Translations under genes and position numbers: made by a program
Part shown: piece by piece, positions 9,759 to 22,499 of the stretch
How positions within the stretch are numbered: the stretch's first letter is position 1
How the letters are laid out: each line of letters starts with the position of its first letter
The notes under the pieces: generated by a model
Told to the model about the DNA's origin: nothing
The model's input: only the letters and a program-made list of their open reading frames with translations
The model's database searches: none
Source of the DNA: Cladorrhinum sp. PSN259
Lineage: Eukaryota > Ascomycota > Sordariomycetes > Sordariales > Podosporaceae
Direction of reading: 5' to 3'
Length of the DNA stretch: 64,000 bases
NCBI GenBank assembly: GCA_033725935.1
Contig: MU867083.1
Coordinates: 248,001-312,000, forward strand

Positions 9759-11124
9759 TCAAGCCGTCAGACCCAAAGCCTCGCGCCTCGACTTGGAGTT
9801 GGGGTCAAAAAACGGCTTCTCGCCCAAAGACACGACACGGTTGCCCTGGCGCTTGCCGGCGTAGTCACTAGTACGAGAATATGTCAGTTAGGGCAGAAAA
9901 CTGCTCAATAGATTTTGCTCACTTGGTGGCAGAGTGGAAGACCGACCGGCTGCGATACATTCGTTAGCACATCTTGTTTCCAGCCGGGTTTCATATTAGG
10001 AGCTGTGGAACATACTTATCCCAGATCGCAAGATCATTCTTATTCCACCGGAAGCGGACCTGGAGATCGTGGTTCTCTGTGATGAGCTGAGTGAAGTATT
10101 GCTTGAGAATCTCGCTCTCACGTTCAGTCACGCCGTTGATCCAGCCGGCAGCAACCTGGTGGCCTGCGCCGAAAAGACTCTTCCATCCGGTCACGGGGTT
10201 GGTGCGGATTAGAGGGCTGGAAGGTGTCAGTCACGCATGGGGTTGGAGCAATCTGGAATGAGACAACATACTGCTCGGCCTTGAACTCAAGCCCGGTATT
10301 CTCGGGAGCGCCACGTTCCTGGTCAAACAGCTCGGCACCAAAGGTATCCTTGACCTTGACAAAGTTGGGCTGGTAGTGGGTGGCCGTAAGTCCTTCAGCC
10401 AGCTTCTGGAGGGCTGGGCTGAGGCGGTCAAAAGCCTCGTAACCAGAAGCCCAGAGGGTATCACCGCCGGCGTCAGTGGGAGGCTCAACAATCTTGAGGA
10501 TGGCATAATCTGAGGGAATGTTCTCAAAGGTGATGTCGGCGTGCCAACCCTCACTGGCAATCCTCTTGGAGACGTGGGAGTATCGGTCCGCATAATACTT
10601 GCGGTTGAGCTCGGATGAAATGACTGAGACCTCGTCATCGAGCTTGCCGTTCTCGTCAACCGCGATGCCACGCTTGCTGTTGGCCAGGGCGTGTTTGTGG
10701 AGCTTTGAGGTGTCGGGTTTGCCGGTCAGCTCGCCAAGTCTCTGGCCCAAGAGCTTCTGGTCGTCGATGTTGAGGTCTTGGTTACGGAAGAAGACCACGC
10801 CGCGCTGTGATACTATTGTGCGTTAGTCTCTCGGTGGCTCAGATTGCTGAAAGAAGAGGACGGCCTACTGAGAATCGCAAGATCACGGATCTTGGTGTCA
10901 TCATGGAGAATCTCGCTGAGCTGCAGAGTAGGAAACTCGCGGCCGATGACGCTTGTCACATCAAATTGCTCAAAGGAGTCTAGGCTGCCTGAGTAGGTGA
11001 GTGGCCCAGTAAGCTTGGAGGCACTACTCTGGGAGACACTATTCTGAGTGGCAAGTGTCTTGGTAGGGATAGGGCCATCTGCAACGGTAAGCTGGATATC
11101 GACGTCTGCGGCGGGAGGGGCCAT
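9759..11124 (-). CDS. TauD/TfdA-family Fe(II)/2-oxoglutarate dioxygenase (sulfonate dioxygenase-like)
   Basis: Five exons (11124-10869, 10812-10272, 10216-10016, 9949-9923, 9867-9759) total 1134 bp, 377 residues. The fourth exon is only 27 bp but encodes part of the active site. Metal ligands are visible: His176 and Asp178 in GWHADITFENIP and His338 in NRSVFHSATNDY; the 2-oxoglutarate-binding Arg is in GKRQGNRV. AEHPLIRTNPVTGWKSLF is typical of the family. Relatives include yeast JLP1, which releases sulfite from taurine and other sulfonates, and a broad set of fungal TauD enzymes, so a sulfonate or similar acid substrate is likely but unproven. There is no targeting signal, so it is probably cytosolic. 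A TATAAAAG box lies about 100 bp upstream. Confidence 0.9.
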
Positions 11125-12656
11125 GTTGGAATCTTTGAGTTCAGATCAGAGAATGTCGAAAAGAAGTTGTGATGTTCTCTGCTAATTGGTGATACAGGGT
11201 TTGATGGGAAGGGGTCATTTTCGTCCTTTTATATTTTTACACTACACTATATCTCAATAATCGATGCCGATGACGCCCCGAGCGTCGGGGAATATCCATC
11301 GTCGACGGAGATAATCTCGCCTTGTCTACTGATGGTGTGCAATGCCCTGCGGTTCACGCAACATGATATGCATCTCATTTGATGTACCCCAGACAGTTGA
11401 TGGACAGCATTCGGAGCTAAACCAAGCTCGCCCTGCAAAGTAGAAATCTTGGGGTTGATGGTGTGCTGGAGATCTAACTTTAGGGACTTCTCCATGCTCT
11501 CCACACGAAGTGCTGTATGCCTGGAAGCACCGGGTTGCTGCAAAGTAAACCGCTTGACGGTTGGATATCGGAAAACGTTCACTGGTTGCGGTTGACTTAC
11601 ACGAGGTTCAAATGGGTGCTGGCAATCTCAGTGGCCGACCGTGCCGATTATGGGCCTTGCCATTCTCACGCGATATTGCACCATATGACAGCCTCAGGTC
11701 GACGTCCAAACAGACAATATCTAACGTCATGCTTGGCACTGCTCAACCAATCCTTGGGCTCAAGATATGGCATCTCATCCCAGACACATGCAATATTGCA
11801 TATTTATCTTGAGGTCGTTGTCGATGCATTGCCTGCCGACACGGCACCGGGAATTCGTTCGTCAGCGACACTAGATCGATGACATATTTTGGGGATATTG
11901 TGAGCCATTGAGTCTTATGAGCAATCACTTCAATAGAAGATGAGTCTGGAAAGCATCCCCATCCTAGTCATGGTTGCAAACGATTTATCTTCACTCCAAA
12001 GGGCAAGGGGTTACAAAGGGATCCGACGTTACCAGACACCTGAGTCTCCCATGAATCATAACTGATATCACGTACTCTGTGAGTACCCATCTGGGGGGAT
12101 ATCATACCCTAAAATTATAACACCGTTGAAATAGATGAAATATAACCTCTTCTCAAACTTGACAAGGAAAAGCCCCCCAAGTGAGAGGAAAAGGGGAACC
12201 CTAACCCTTGACTGCTTGACAAACTTTCGCCTTGGCACCTGCTTGCCCTTCCCCCTGTCACGTGTGGCTCGTTCAGTTCAATTCAATTCGCAGCGCCCAC
12301 TTTAACAGATTCGCGTCGTCGCGTCTCTTTTCTTCCCCACACCTCTGAGAAGGAGCAAGAACCGCGTCTTTTCGCGACTTCCGTGTCTCCCCGTTCGCGA
12401 TTGGAGGCCATCGACGACTGTGAATGACTTTTATTTTATCTATTGCCGTTATCAATATTGATCCAAGGTGATCTCACATCAAGAGATTCTATCCCCTCTC
12501 TTTCTTGGTTAAGCGCCGACCCAGCGACCGAGCCACCGACTGACCGATCGACGAAAGAAGCGAACCAACTTCTGCGACTCCTGTGCGCTGTCAAAACCAA
12601 AACCCCGAGCCCCAGCCTCGGTCAACTTTCAGCCTCTTCAAGGCTCACAGTGCACA
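11125..12656. other. Divergent intergenic region (TauD-like gene / MBP1)
   Basis: 1.5 kb between two divergent starts. The right third (about 12240-12656) is pyrimidine-rich and is probably the 5' leader of the APSES gene; it carries an upstream ATG at 12424. No coding frame is convincing. Confidence 0.5.
11226..11233 (-). promoter_or_regulatory. TATA box of the TauD-like gene
   Basis: TATAAAAG on the minus strand, about 100 bp before the start codon at 11124. Confidence 0.5.
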
Positions 12657-14994
12657 ATGGCGAAGGGGGCATTTGCCGAAGGCGTATACAGCGCTACATA
12701 TAGTGGTGTAAGTTGATATGCTTTTCTTTTGTCTATTGGAATCACATTGCACCCCTTTCCCTGGTCAATTGGTGGTCACTGACAATGAACTTTTGTCGCT
12801 TTGCAGGTACCCGTATACGAATTCCAATTCGGTGCAGACCTGAAAGAACATGTTATGCGAAGGCGTCAGGACGACTGGATCAATGCAACACACATTCTAA
12901 AAGCTGCTGGCTTTGACAAGCCTGCCCGGACCAGGATCCTGGAGCGTGAGGTTCAGAAGGATGTCCACGAAAAGATTCAGGGTGGATATGGAAAGTATCA
13001 GGGTATGTCTTGCCAAAGATTCCGGCCTTCAAATAATGTCGCTTTGCTGACACGTTCCTTGCCTCATTTGTTCAGGCACATGGATTCCTCTCGAGCAAGG
13101 CGAAGCTCTGGCTCAACGCAACAATGTCTACGAACGATTACGAGCCATCTTTGAGTATACTCCTGGCGACGAGAGCCCTCCTCCTGCACAAAGACATCCA
13201 AGCAAGCCAAAAGCTCCCAAGAAGCCGGCAGTTCCAAAATGGGGTACCAAGGCGGCAGTTGCTGCGCAAGAGAAAAAAAACAGCATTCCACAACAGAGTG
13301 TCTTTGCTCACCCCCAACAGGTCGCACCCATACACGACGACTACGATGCAGGAGACTCGCAAATGCACGACGATGATGCTCCCGATAACGTCACGGTAGC
13401 CTCTGCCTCCTACATGGCAGAGGATGACCGAGGTTACGACATGTCACATTTCTCAACAGGCCACAGGAAGCGCAAGAGAGAGGAGGTCATGCAGGACATG
13501 ACGGAACAACAACATGCCATGTACGGAGACGAGCTGCTCGATTACTTTCTGTTGTCCACCAATCAACAGGCCGCAATTCGTCCAGACCCCCCTACTAATT
13601 TCCAGCCTGACTGGCCCATTGATACAGAGCGGCACACCTCCATTCACTGGGCGTCTGCTATGGGCGACGTCGATGTGATAAAGCAACTCAAGCGCTTCGG
13701 CGCGAATCTCTTGGCACAGAATGTGCGAGGGGAGACTCCTTTGATGCGGGCCGTCAGCTTTACAAACTGCTATGTGAAGAACACATTTCCGCTGGTGCTC
13801 AAAGAGCTGTTCAGTTCGGTGGATGCAAGAGACAACTCTGGAAGCACGGTAATACACCATGCCGCCATCATGAAGAGTGGACGTGTCACTAGTACTTCGT
13901 GTGCAAGGTATTATTTAGACAACATCATCTCCAGACTTAAGGAGATCCGCCCACCGAATGAAGTACAAGCACTGCTTGATGCCCAAGATGCCGACGGCAA
14001 CACAGCTCTTCATCTTGCAGCCAACCTCAACGCACGCAAGTGCATAAGATCTCTTCTCGGCCACGATGCATCGTCAGACATTCCTAACAATGAGGGGATC
14101 AGAGCAGAGGATATTATCAAGGAGCTCAACCAATCTAGATCTGTCGCTCAAGAGGCACCTGTGCGGTCATCAAGTCCCTTTGCCCCAGACTCACAAAGGC
14201 GCCATGCTTTCCGGGATGCCGTTGCAGAGTCAGCCAGCAGGTTACAAATCAATTACATGAGTGAGGCAGCCAACACGGTTCAGTCGCGCATAACCCCACT
14301 TGTCCTTCAGAAACTCCAAGACCTTTCCCAGAGCTACGATGCCGAGTTCAACGACAAGGACGAAGCAGAGAAAGAAGCCCGCCGCATCCTCGCCAATACG
14401 GAAGCAGAGCTAAACACCCTCCGCGCCTCCGTTGCTGAGCTCGAGTCCCGCTTGGAACCAGATGACACGGCCTCAAAGACTCAATCCGCCGCCGAAGATG
14501 CCCGTGCAAAGGTGCTTGCCTACGTAACACACCAGAACAGGATTGCGGTACAGGAAGCCATTGATCAGCAGCTGTCTAAACCCCAGACCAACGGTGCGGG
14601 TCCTCAGAATGATGACGACGACAACTCCTCGGATGACAGCTCAATCGAGGAGCGGCTAAACCTTGCCGCTCAGGTGCAGCACTTGCTGAACGAGCAGCGA
14701 GAGGCTGAGGTGCAGTACGTCGAGGCGCGCGGGATGCTGGGTACTGGCGACAAGATCGACAAGTACCGGCACCTGCTGCGCAGCTGTCTGCCGCCTGAGG
14801 ACCAGGAGATGCTGGATGAGAACCTGGAAGACATGATCAGGATGATGGAGGATGAGGCCGAGGTTGTGTTGATGGCTGGCGGTACCGCCGGGAATGGAGA
14901 GGCAACAACGTCGGTTGATGGGGGCGGGTTGCCTGAGCATCCTACTTCTCATGGTGGTGGAGGTGGTGAGCCAATGGAGATTGCTGCGTTATAG
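12657..14994 (+). CDS. MBP1: APSES/KilA-N transcription factor with ankyrin repeats (MBP1/RES2-type, MBF subunit)
   Basis: Three exons (12657-12707, 12807-13002, 13076-14994) give 721 residues. The APSES DNA-binding domain spans about residues 18-110, with DDWINATHILKAAGF and the Gly-rich wing GGYGKYQGTWIPLE; both introns interrupt this domain in frame. A basic segment GHRKRKREE (about 212) may be a nuclear signal. Ankyrin repeats lie at about 265-420 (TSIHWASAMGDVDVIKQL, GNTALHLAANLNARK). A coiled coil with long Glu/Ala/Arg helices follows at about 500-550, and a Gly-rich tail ends the protein. The order matches Mbp1/Res1/Res2, the DNA-binding subunit that pairs with a Swi6-type partner to drive G1/S genes at MCB (ACGCGT) sites. 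The short first exon is typical of the fungal orthologues. Confidence 0.92.
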
Positions 14995-17900
14995 GGTATG
15001 GCAGAGTCGGCTATAGTTTTGCTCCCTTGAAGAAGAGGGCGTTATGGTAATTGGTTCGTTTCCGTGTTTGTTTTTGAGTTAGGCTTGATGGATGGATGGA
15101 AGCAGCGTAGGTGGGGTGGGTATGGGATCGGATGGTTTGTATGAAGGACTTGAGGTGGTATGATGCAGTTCTACTATAGCGTGGCAAAGATTTTCGTGGT
15201 GTGGTGTGGTTGCGTGTAATCAGCGAGGGAGGGCAAGGCAGACACAACAACGGAAGGGATTCCGCTTTCACGTTCGCTTCCCTTTTTTGATGATAAGGAG
15301 GCTGTGCTTTTTGTTGCTGTTGTACCTGGTACGATCAGTTTTGGTCAAAGTTGCCGTTGCCTTTGGTTTCGTACAGATTTTAACATGTGTTTCTCGCTCT
15401 CGTTGCCTTTCTTCGCCTTTGACCGGATCGTTCGGGATATCTTGGGGAGCTTTTTGTTAGTTTTTAGTTTATTTTGGAGATGGTGGCGTATTAAGGGTCG
15501 TATCAGGGGGACAGTTGATCATCTTCTATTTTTCCATTTTTTCTATTATTATTTTTCTCTTGGCATTCTTGTACTTATTTACCTATTTTACTGCTGGAGA
15601 TTACGAGTGAAGTCTTTCTTTTTTGCAAACCACAAATGCAGACGAGAGGATCAGGTATGTCCGTGATCATCTGGTTTTGATGTTGTTTTGGTGGAGTTTT
15701 GATAACACCAGATAAATACATGCTCGGTTTCCTTCCTTGGGGTTGTCCATGTACCACCCACCACCTTTTCCTGTTTGTTAAGTGTGTTTGACGAAAGTTT
15801 TTAACCAACGATTACCTAGTGTTTCGTTTGCCATTTGTTTCTCGCATTGTTTATAATTTGCTTCCACCTTGTCGTGTTTCAAGTTGTTTCCCTCCCCGGA
15901 ATGGTAACGCTCTGGCTTTGGCTACCTGGCGTCACAAACAACTCATGCTGTAACCGGGCCATGTATGGAGAGTAGGTAGGTTGAACGTTTGCTTTCGTCC
16001 TGCTCTGCAGTGCTTCTTCCTCGTCTTAATGCAATCGAGTGGCAGGCTACTATGTAACATAACTTTTGCATTCTGTTTGCAAAACACATCTGCCTACCAG
16101 ATGATTACTAGTATCTGAGCAGAAAAAAAGATAGAAAAGAAGAAGGGAGGGGAATTTTGTCTGTCGTCCAATAATCCGAGCTTTGTGTGACACCCCTGAG
16201 ATGGCCATACCCTGTTCTTCTTACTAATGCTAGCGTATCATGGCTCTCTGCCTCTCAGACTTTGAGCCTCCTGCCCTAGTCCGTCTCGAGGACATATTTG
16301 AGCTCAATGAGGAACATCTTTCTTCGATCCTTTGACCGGGGGGTAATGGGGTAGCGTACCCAAAAAGGGCCCAGCTTCCCCCAAGACCACATCATGATGC
16401 TCGATTATTTCCACGAGGGAGAAAAGGTCCTTGATGATGACTCGGGACTTCGACCAGCCACCTGAAGATAAGCCTGGGATTTAATAGGCCCTAGATGCTC
16501 AACAAACGAGGCATTGTCAGGGGCTTAAGCTTGTGGGAACTTTATTGGTTCATGCACCAAGCTGATGCCCCAACCACCCAACTTCGAGACCCGACGGTGC
16601 CGACCTAGAGGGTAGGCGGAGGAGGTGTGAGCTGTCTCCATGCAATTTGGTTGGATACGCAGCGCGCTCTCACAGTGATGTGTCAAGATCGTCAGGCTAG
16701 CTAGCCATGGGCCGGGTAGACGGCATCTCGATGATCATTGGATACCAGGCGGCGTATCACAATGCTTTCAGACGCCCGGTGCACCTCAACGACTTGTCTA
16801 CCCAGTCCAAGACGACGATGGGGTAGGCTAGGCTATTAACCCCGTATCCCATCACGGTTGGGTTGGTCATGTCAGTCCAAACGAGATAGCGTGGCTCTCA
16901 ATGTCTCGTATTATCTCGATCCCGGGAAAGGATTACTAAACACTTCGTTTTAGGGTTATGAGGAAGAAAGGAAAAGAAACTCCGATGATGCCATTGGTAC
17001 GGTAAAGGGCCGGAACTCTGAGGAGCCAGGAGGGAGAGACCTTTTTTGGACCTTGCCAAACTTACCATGTGGGTAACAATGGAGGCCAGTCCCAGCTTGT
17101 TCTTGCCTTTGGTGTTGTGTTGCCCCCGAGGCTTGGCCTTGCCATGCCGGGTTGGGGCCGAAGAAGGTCCGCTGGATACGCTATGATGTGTCAAAATGTG
17201 CCAAATATTACCAGATTTCTGGTCTGGCAGGCAAGACTGGGGTAGCCCCTTGTCATGATGATTCCCTATGCGGATTGTTCTCCACGAATGAACACTTCCG
17301 AGTGGGGATTCCCTTTCGCGGATGATGAAAGCGTGGTCCGAGAATCAGCAGTGGGTACACATTTACACCTCAGGGGGCCACTTGATAGATTGAGAAAAAG
17401 AAAGGATTGGCTCCAGAGGACTCGTATCGCGACTTGGTTTGCCTCATTTGCTCTGGGTTGTGATAACCGGTCCCATTACTAGTGGTACTGGTAACAACCG
17501 TCAGCCTACGCTCACAGCCAATAGCTTCCAAACCCTTGGATCCCTTACCTCTGCTCAGGCAGTTGCGGAACACTCGGGTGTAAGGTTTTGCAGAGCAGAG
17601 CAGATGATCATGGCAATACTCTTGGCGTTTGATAGGAGGCTGGATCGCGAAAAGGGGGTCACAATTGCCGAGAAACAGCGCAATGTCATCCGTCGATGTT
17701 GGAGTTCCAATCGACCCATCGTTGTTCTGGTGTAATGATATTTCCCAGAGAGATGCTTATCCCGAAGGTGTTAACCCACCGACCCGCATCTGCACCAGGC
17801 ATTGGAGCAGCATCTTGAAGTGATCGGACGGACGGCCGTCCAGTTGAGCCTCACTCACCCTGCCTGTGCCACTCGGCCGCGTGAGCTTTGTGTAGTGTTT

Positions 17901-20900
17901 GTGGAAGGCCAACTTCCACAAACACGGCAGATGAGCTATTGCTCAGCTCAGCCTCATCATCAAGCTCGATATTTGCAAGCCTCGCGCTCGCAAAGGTTGG
18001 CCAAGAAGGGAATAAACCGTGATCCCCGTGATGTGGTATCCGGTCCGGCTCGAAGCGATCATTCTCAAGCATTGCCTAGTACCTGGCCTCTCTGTGGTCG
18101 GTAGTGGTTCGTATTCTGGCCATTCAGTGCTTGATGCCTCTTGATAACCATGCTTCGGAGATTGAGAGCAAGGCGAATGCTGTGTATGTGGTGTGGTATT
18201 GAATGGATGCCGTGACACTCTGACCTGTCAAGGTTTAGCAGAACCAAAGTCACAAAGTCTCTTTCGATGATAAATGAGTGGCCCTACGCCTAAAAATAGC
18301 GACCAACTCCGTCAGTCTTTGCCGTTCATGCTCCATTCGTCGTCATTCGTATATCATCCTGTGGGAAACCATAGGTTCCTTTCGCGACAGAGTAGAAGGT
18401 CAAAAGGCAGAATTAAGAGGTTACCGTGGTGGTGGCGATCGCCGCGTAGAAAGGGCGCATGGGAGCTGATGGTTGAAGTGGGCGGGCCAATGGGAATCGC
18501 GAAGCCCCAATCGCCTCAATGGCGGTCTCGGTGCCCCAAAACAGCAGAGTTGAAAAGGAGCCGCCATGGCCAGAAAAGAAAAAGTCGAAGAATTCAGAGC
18601 GATCGGGAAGAAACAGGGAAGTAAATTGAAGAGTATGAGATAAAAAAGCGGTGAGCCACGTCAGGTGCAGCAAACACTGGAAATAAAGTTTTGGACCCCC
18701 TTTTCAGATGTCAAATGACAGATCGATCCAGCTTGAAGATCACAAGTATAGGGAACCTCGGGTTCAAGGTGGTCCAAAAAGGAAATAACGACAGGCTATC
18801 GTGTCAGCTCATGGTTTTGGGGGTCTGGATCTGGCAACTCGATGGCCGGGAGAAATGTTCACCATCGTTGACCATCGTTTCGTGATGTTAAGGACCCCAA
18901 CCTTTTTTTGCGCGTAGTGTAGGAACAACAACGACGGGAAGGTTGGCGCTAGGGTGAATGTGGGGCAGATCATGTTTGCAGGGTTCGAGCGTCGTAGGGC
19001 TGAGGAACCTGAACGACAGCGGATTTCCATAATCTCCTCCCGTGTCGGGTGTCAGCAATTGATGAGCGCAGGGCACGGTGATAGCGGGAATTCCTATCTA
19101 CAGAAATGCGCTTGACTTTAAGCGCCAATCCATCTTGGAGGAAGCGGTTAGCAAGCGCTGGTTGCACACAACAGCTATCTGTACATGTACGAAATACGCA
19201 AAAGTTGTGTGGCATGGCAGATCGACTGGGTCCAACGATAAACAGATCTTGCAGCCAAAACGGGAAGCGCGGGGCCGGCCTGATGGGAGCACTCAAACCA
19301 CGCGTGAACCAGAAAATTGCTTTTCCCGCGCCCAGGCATCCACTTACCAGGACCCTGGTTCACCTGCAAGAATGGACAGGATCAGACAGAGGGGTACTTC
19401 CTACCGAGTATCAAAACATTCTGCCGATTGGATGCATACCTGCGTGCCTTTACCAGCTGCACAATTACACGAGAAAGCTCAATCGATGGTTTTGGTGGCA
19501 AACCAAGCATGCTTTTCCTGGCTTTCTCGTGAAGACCTTGAGTATTTTCAGCTTTAGAGGCAGCCTGGTGGCGGTGTGTCCCAGCCATGCCAGCATTTTT
19601 GATGATGGATAGAGTACCCCACATTGGAGCCCACGCAAAGCTCTCGCACGCGGGAAGTCGCGAGCGTGGTTGCGAGACACCAGTTCGCTTTTGGCCGCGT
19701 CATTTCGGATGCAGCTGAATTGAGTTTCTTTCCCGATCTTGAGTGCTGGGCGTTTTTTAAGGTTCAAACTGAATCCGAATGATCAAGGATTTGAAGCGTG
19801 ATATCCAAGAAGGCATCATCGTGATGATGCACACCTCACATCTCTCATCTCAGCCGGCCCCGCATGCTCATCTTGGCTGCAGCTGAGGGGTCACATTACA
19901 CCCTTCCCAACTCGCAATCTCCAAAGAATTAGATGACCTTCCACAAACACCGTGTTCCCGTCGGCAACCGTTCGGGCAGGCGGGAATTCGGAAACCAGAC
20001 CAGAAACTGGTGAAATTGAATCAGAAAGTGGAAATGGAAGTGGAATGGAAGAGGAAGGAACTTCTTTGCATTTTCTTGTGTTCCGCCGGGTAATTTATTC
20101 CCAGAGATGCAGCGTCCTGCGTGTCACCCCGCCTCCCGCCATCACCGACTTTCTACCACGCACTCCTGCAGCCACCTCTCACCCAGGCGCAGGCACAGAC
20201 GTTTCATACCCGAGAGTTCGCAATCAGCACCTGCATAGAACCTGCAGCCAGACTCTGCAGCTGTGCATGCGCTGCCGAGATCGACATTGACGACATGTCC
20301 CAGGCTATCAGGGTTCTGATTGAGCTGACCCGCTTCAATGGATCGGCAGTAGAGACAGTGCATCTTCCAGCGTCTTTCCACGAGTCCACGGGGATCCTCG
20401 ACGAAAGAGCTGAAGAAGGCGCTTGCTAAGCCCAATCCGGCACCGCAAACAGGGAATGGCGCCCTCTGTTCGGACTGGTACCCCAAGCAAGCGTCGTTCT
20501 CCAGCTTCGATGTTGACCTCTCTCCACCTCCTCTACGCTTGCCTCTCCACTCAAACCCTGATGGCGACACAGGCCTCGAAAAGGCCAAGACCGGCATATC
20601 GGAAAGCTTGATATCGAAGAAGGGTAGGTCGTTCGGACTGGACGGCGGCAGCAAATACCAATCCGCTTGGCGGCTTGCTTGGGGGCCGTTCTAGCATGAT
20701 CTGTGTCACCAGAAACACTCAAGAATCGTCGACTGCCGTATCCCGTGCTCCGTAAGCCGCCGACAGGGCAATTTGTGGCTATCCGAACCTCTCACCTCAG
20801 CAACCCATGGACATAATGGACCCAGCATCCAGCCCTATCGAAACGGTCAATGCAGTGGCGCCCATGCCCCGGTCAAATCTCCATCTGATGTCCGAAAACC

Positions 20901-22499
20901 CACCTTGAGCGTTGTTTTTTGAGCCCCAGGCGGCTACAGCGAGTCGGGCTACAGGCCTTTCGATTACCCCGCTGTGACCCCTGCGCCGGCACGCCGCACA
21001 CAACAAACACACGAATGCAACTCTGATCAAGTTGATTCCTCCCCTCCATCTTCAAGGGTCTTTTGAAGCCAAGCCGCCGGCGGTCAAGTCAACAACAAGG
21101 TCACGGAACAGCGCCGTTTCGCGTGCATCTGCAGGCCATATTCTTCAAGGCACGCGCATCCCTCAACCCATGCTCACCAATAAAACCAACAATGGAAACT
21201 CAACGTTCAAGACGGTACTTAGTACATGTCGTAACAGATGTACATGTACATGTGCATTCCTCCATCGCACATCTGCAGTCAATTGCCATTTCCCCACCAC
21301 CTGCCCTCTCAAGAATGTTTTTATGCATTCTACCCCTTGCAGAATGTCCGAGCTTGTGTCTCTCCGACATCTTCCCATCGTCATCATCAACATTGATCAG
21401 GGTGGATGCGTCCCAGGCGTGTTTCTATGCCATGGCTGACTAGCGTTGCCCTGTCGGTTACAGGGATTGGCCATTCCTCAATTCAGTCATGGGCGTTCTC
21501 GACAAGCTGACTTCCCGCCAAACTCCAGCTGAGAGCTCACTAATTTATGGGCCTAATTAGTGCTCCAAGAACTAGCGTTGGCTCCATCAGCCTTTACTTG
21601 GCTCGGGGGACTTTGTCTTCAATCTGATCTCCGCCACACGGTGGACGATGCCAGCTCTCCATGCCTGTCCCTGCTCGAGCGATACCACGGCGCAAAGGTG
21701 CCCCATGCCGTAATAATAAACAACACCAAAGACAGTTTCCCCAGGATGACCGCTCGGTATAAGACCTCGCAGCCTCCCAGCCTCTTTAGCTGCCGGGTCT
21801 CGTGTATCTCGGATGTGGTGGAATCAGTCAGCAGTCCTCGTCTATCTCCGTCCATCCCTTCCGCTTCGATGGTCTTGACGGCTCTTGCGGCTCATTGATT
21901 CAAGACCGAGTTCAGAGCAAGCAAGGTGTAAATTCTACAAAAATTTTGGTGCAACGGTGCCTCAAACAGCATCGACTTTACGCCCCTAGCCCTTTGGGTA
22001 TCTCGCTCAAATCCCGTGTAAGTGTCCTTCCTTTTCCGAGCAAATCGCTTCTCATTGGATGGTGGTTGGCCTGTCATGGTGCTTTTTTTTTTTGGTGGAT
22101 TTCTTCGTCCTTGGCCTTCAACAGCAATAAACACGGCGGCCGCAGACTTTGGGTGGTGAACCCTCGGTTAACTCACCGCCGCGTCCTCTGTTGCACATTC
22201 GATCATTCTCGTCCTCCCATTATGTTTACGCGGATACACAAACGGGTTTTTCTTTACTGTTATAGAGTAAGGTCAAAGATGGTCTCAACCGCCTTCAATG
22301 ATGGCCGCTCAGTTTCCCCCGTGGTGGAGACTTGGGTATTCTCCCAACCCCTGGACACTGCCAATTTTCCTGCGCCGCTCTGCCCTTCCACAAACGCCGG
22401 CCATGCATCAAGCCCAAAAACTGACAGTGAGAGCAGCCGCCCCGTATCAGCAACGGCCCCCTAAGCAAAAATTATCGTGGTCCGGTCTCTGCCACAGTC
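14995..22499. other. 7.5-kb gene desert
   Basis: No frame has a recognisable domain, signal peptide or convincing exon chain on either strand. 15000-15660 is T-rich and is probably the 3' UTR of the APSES gene. 20100-22460 has many frames of 80-220 residues with low-complexity or arbitrary composition; the end of it probably forms the promoter and leader of the gene at 22500. A GTACATGTAC palindrome occurs at 19181 and 21240. Non-coding RNA genes cannot be excluded. Confidence 0.45.

Noticed and set aside
21802..22464. 220-codon frame before the 22.5-kb gene
   Set aside because: Arbitrary composition, no motif; better explained as leader or promoter sequence.
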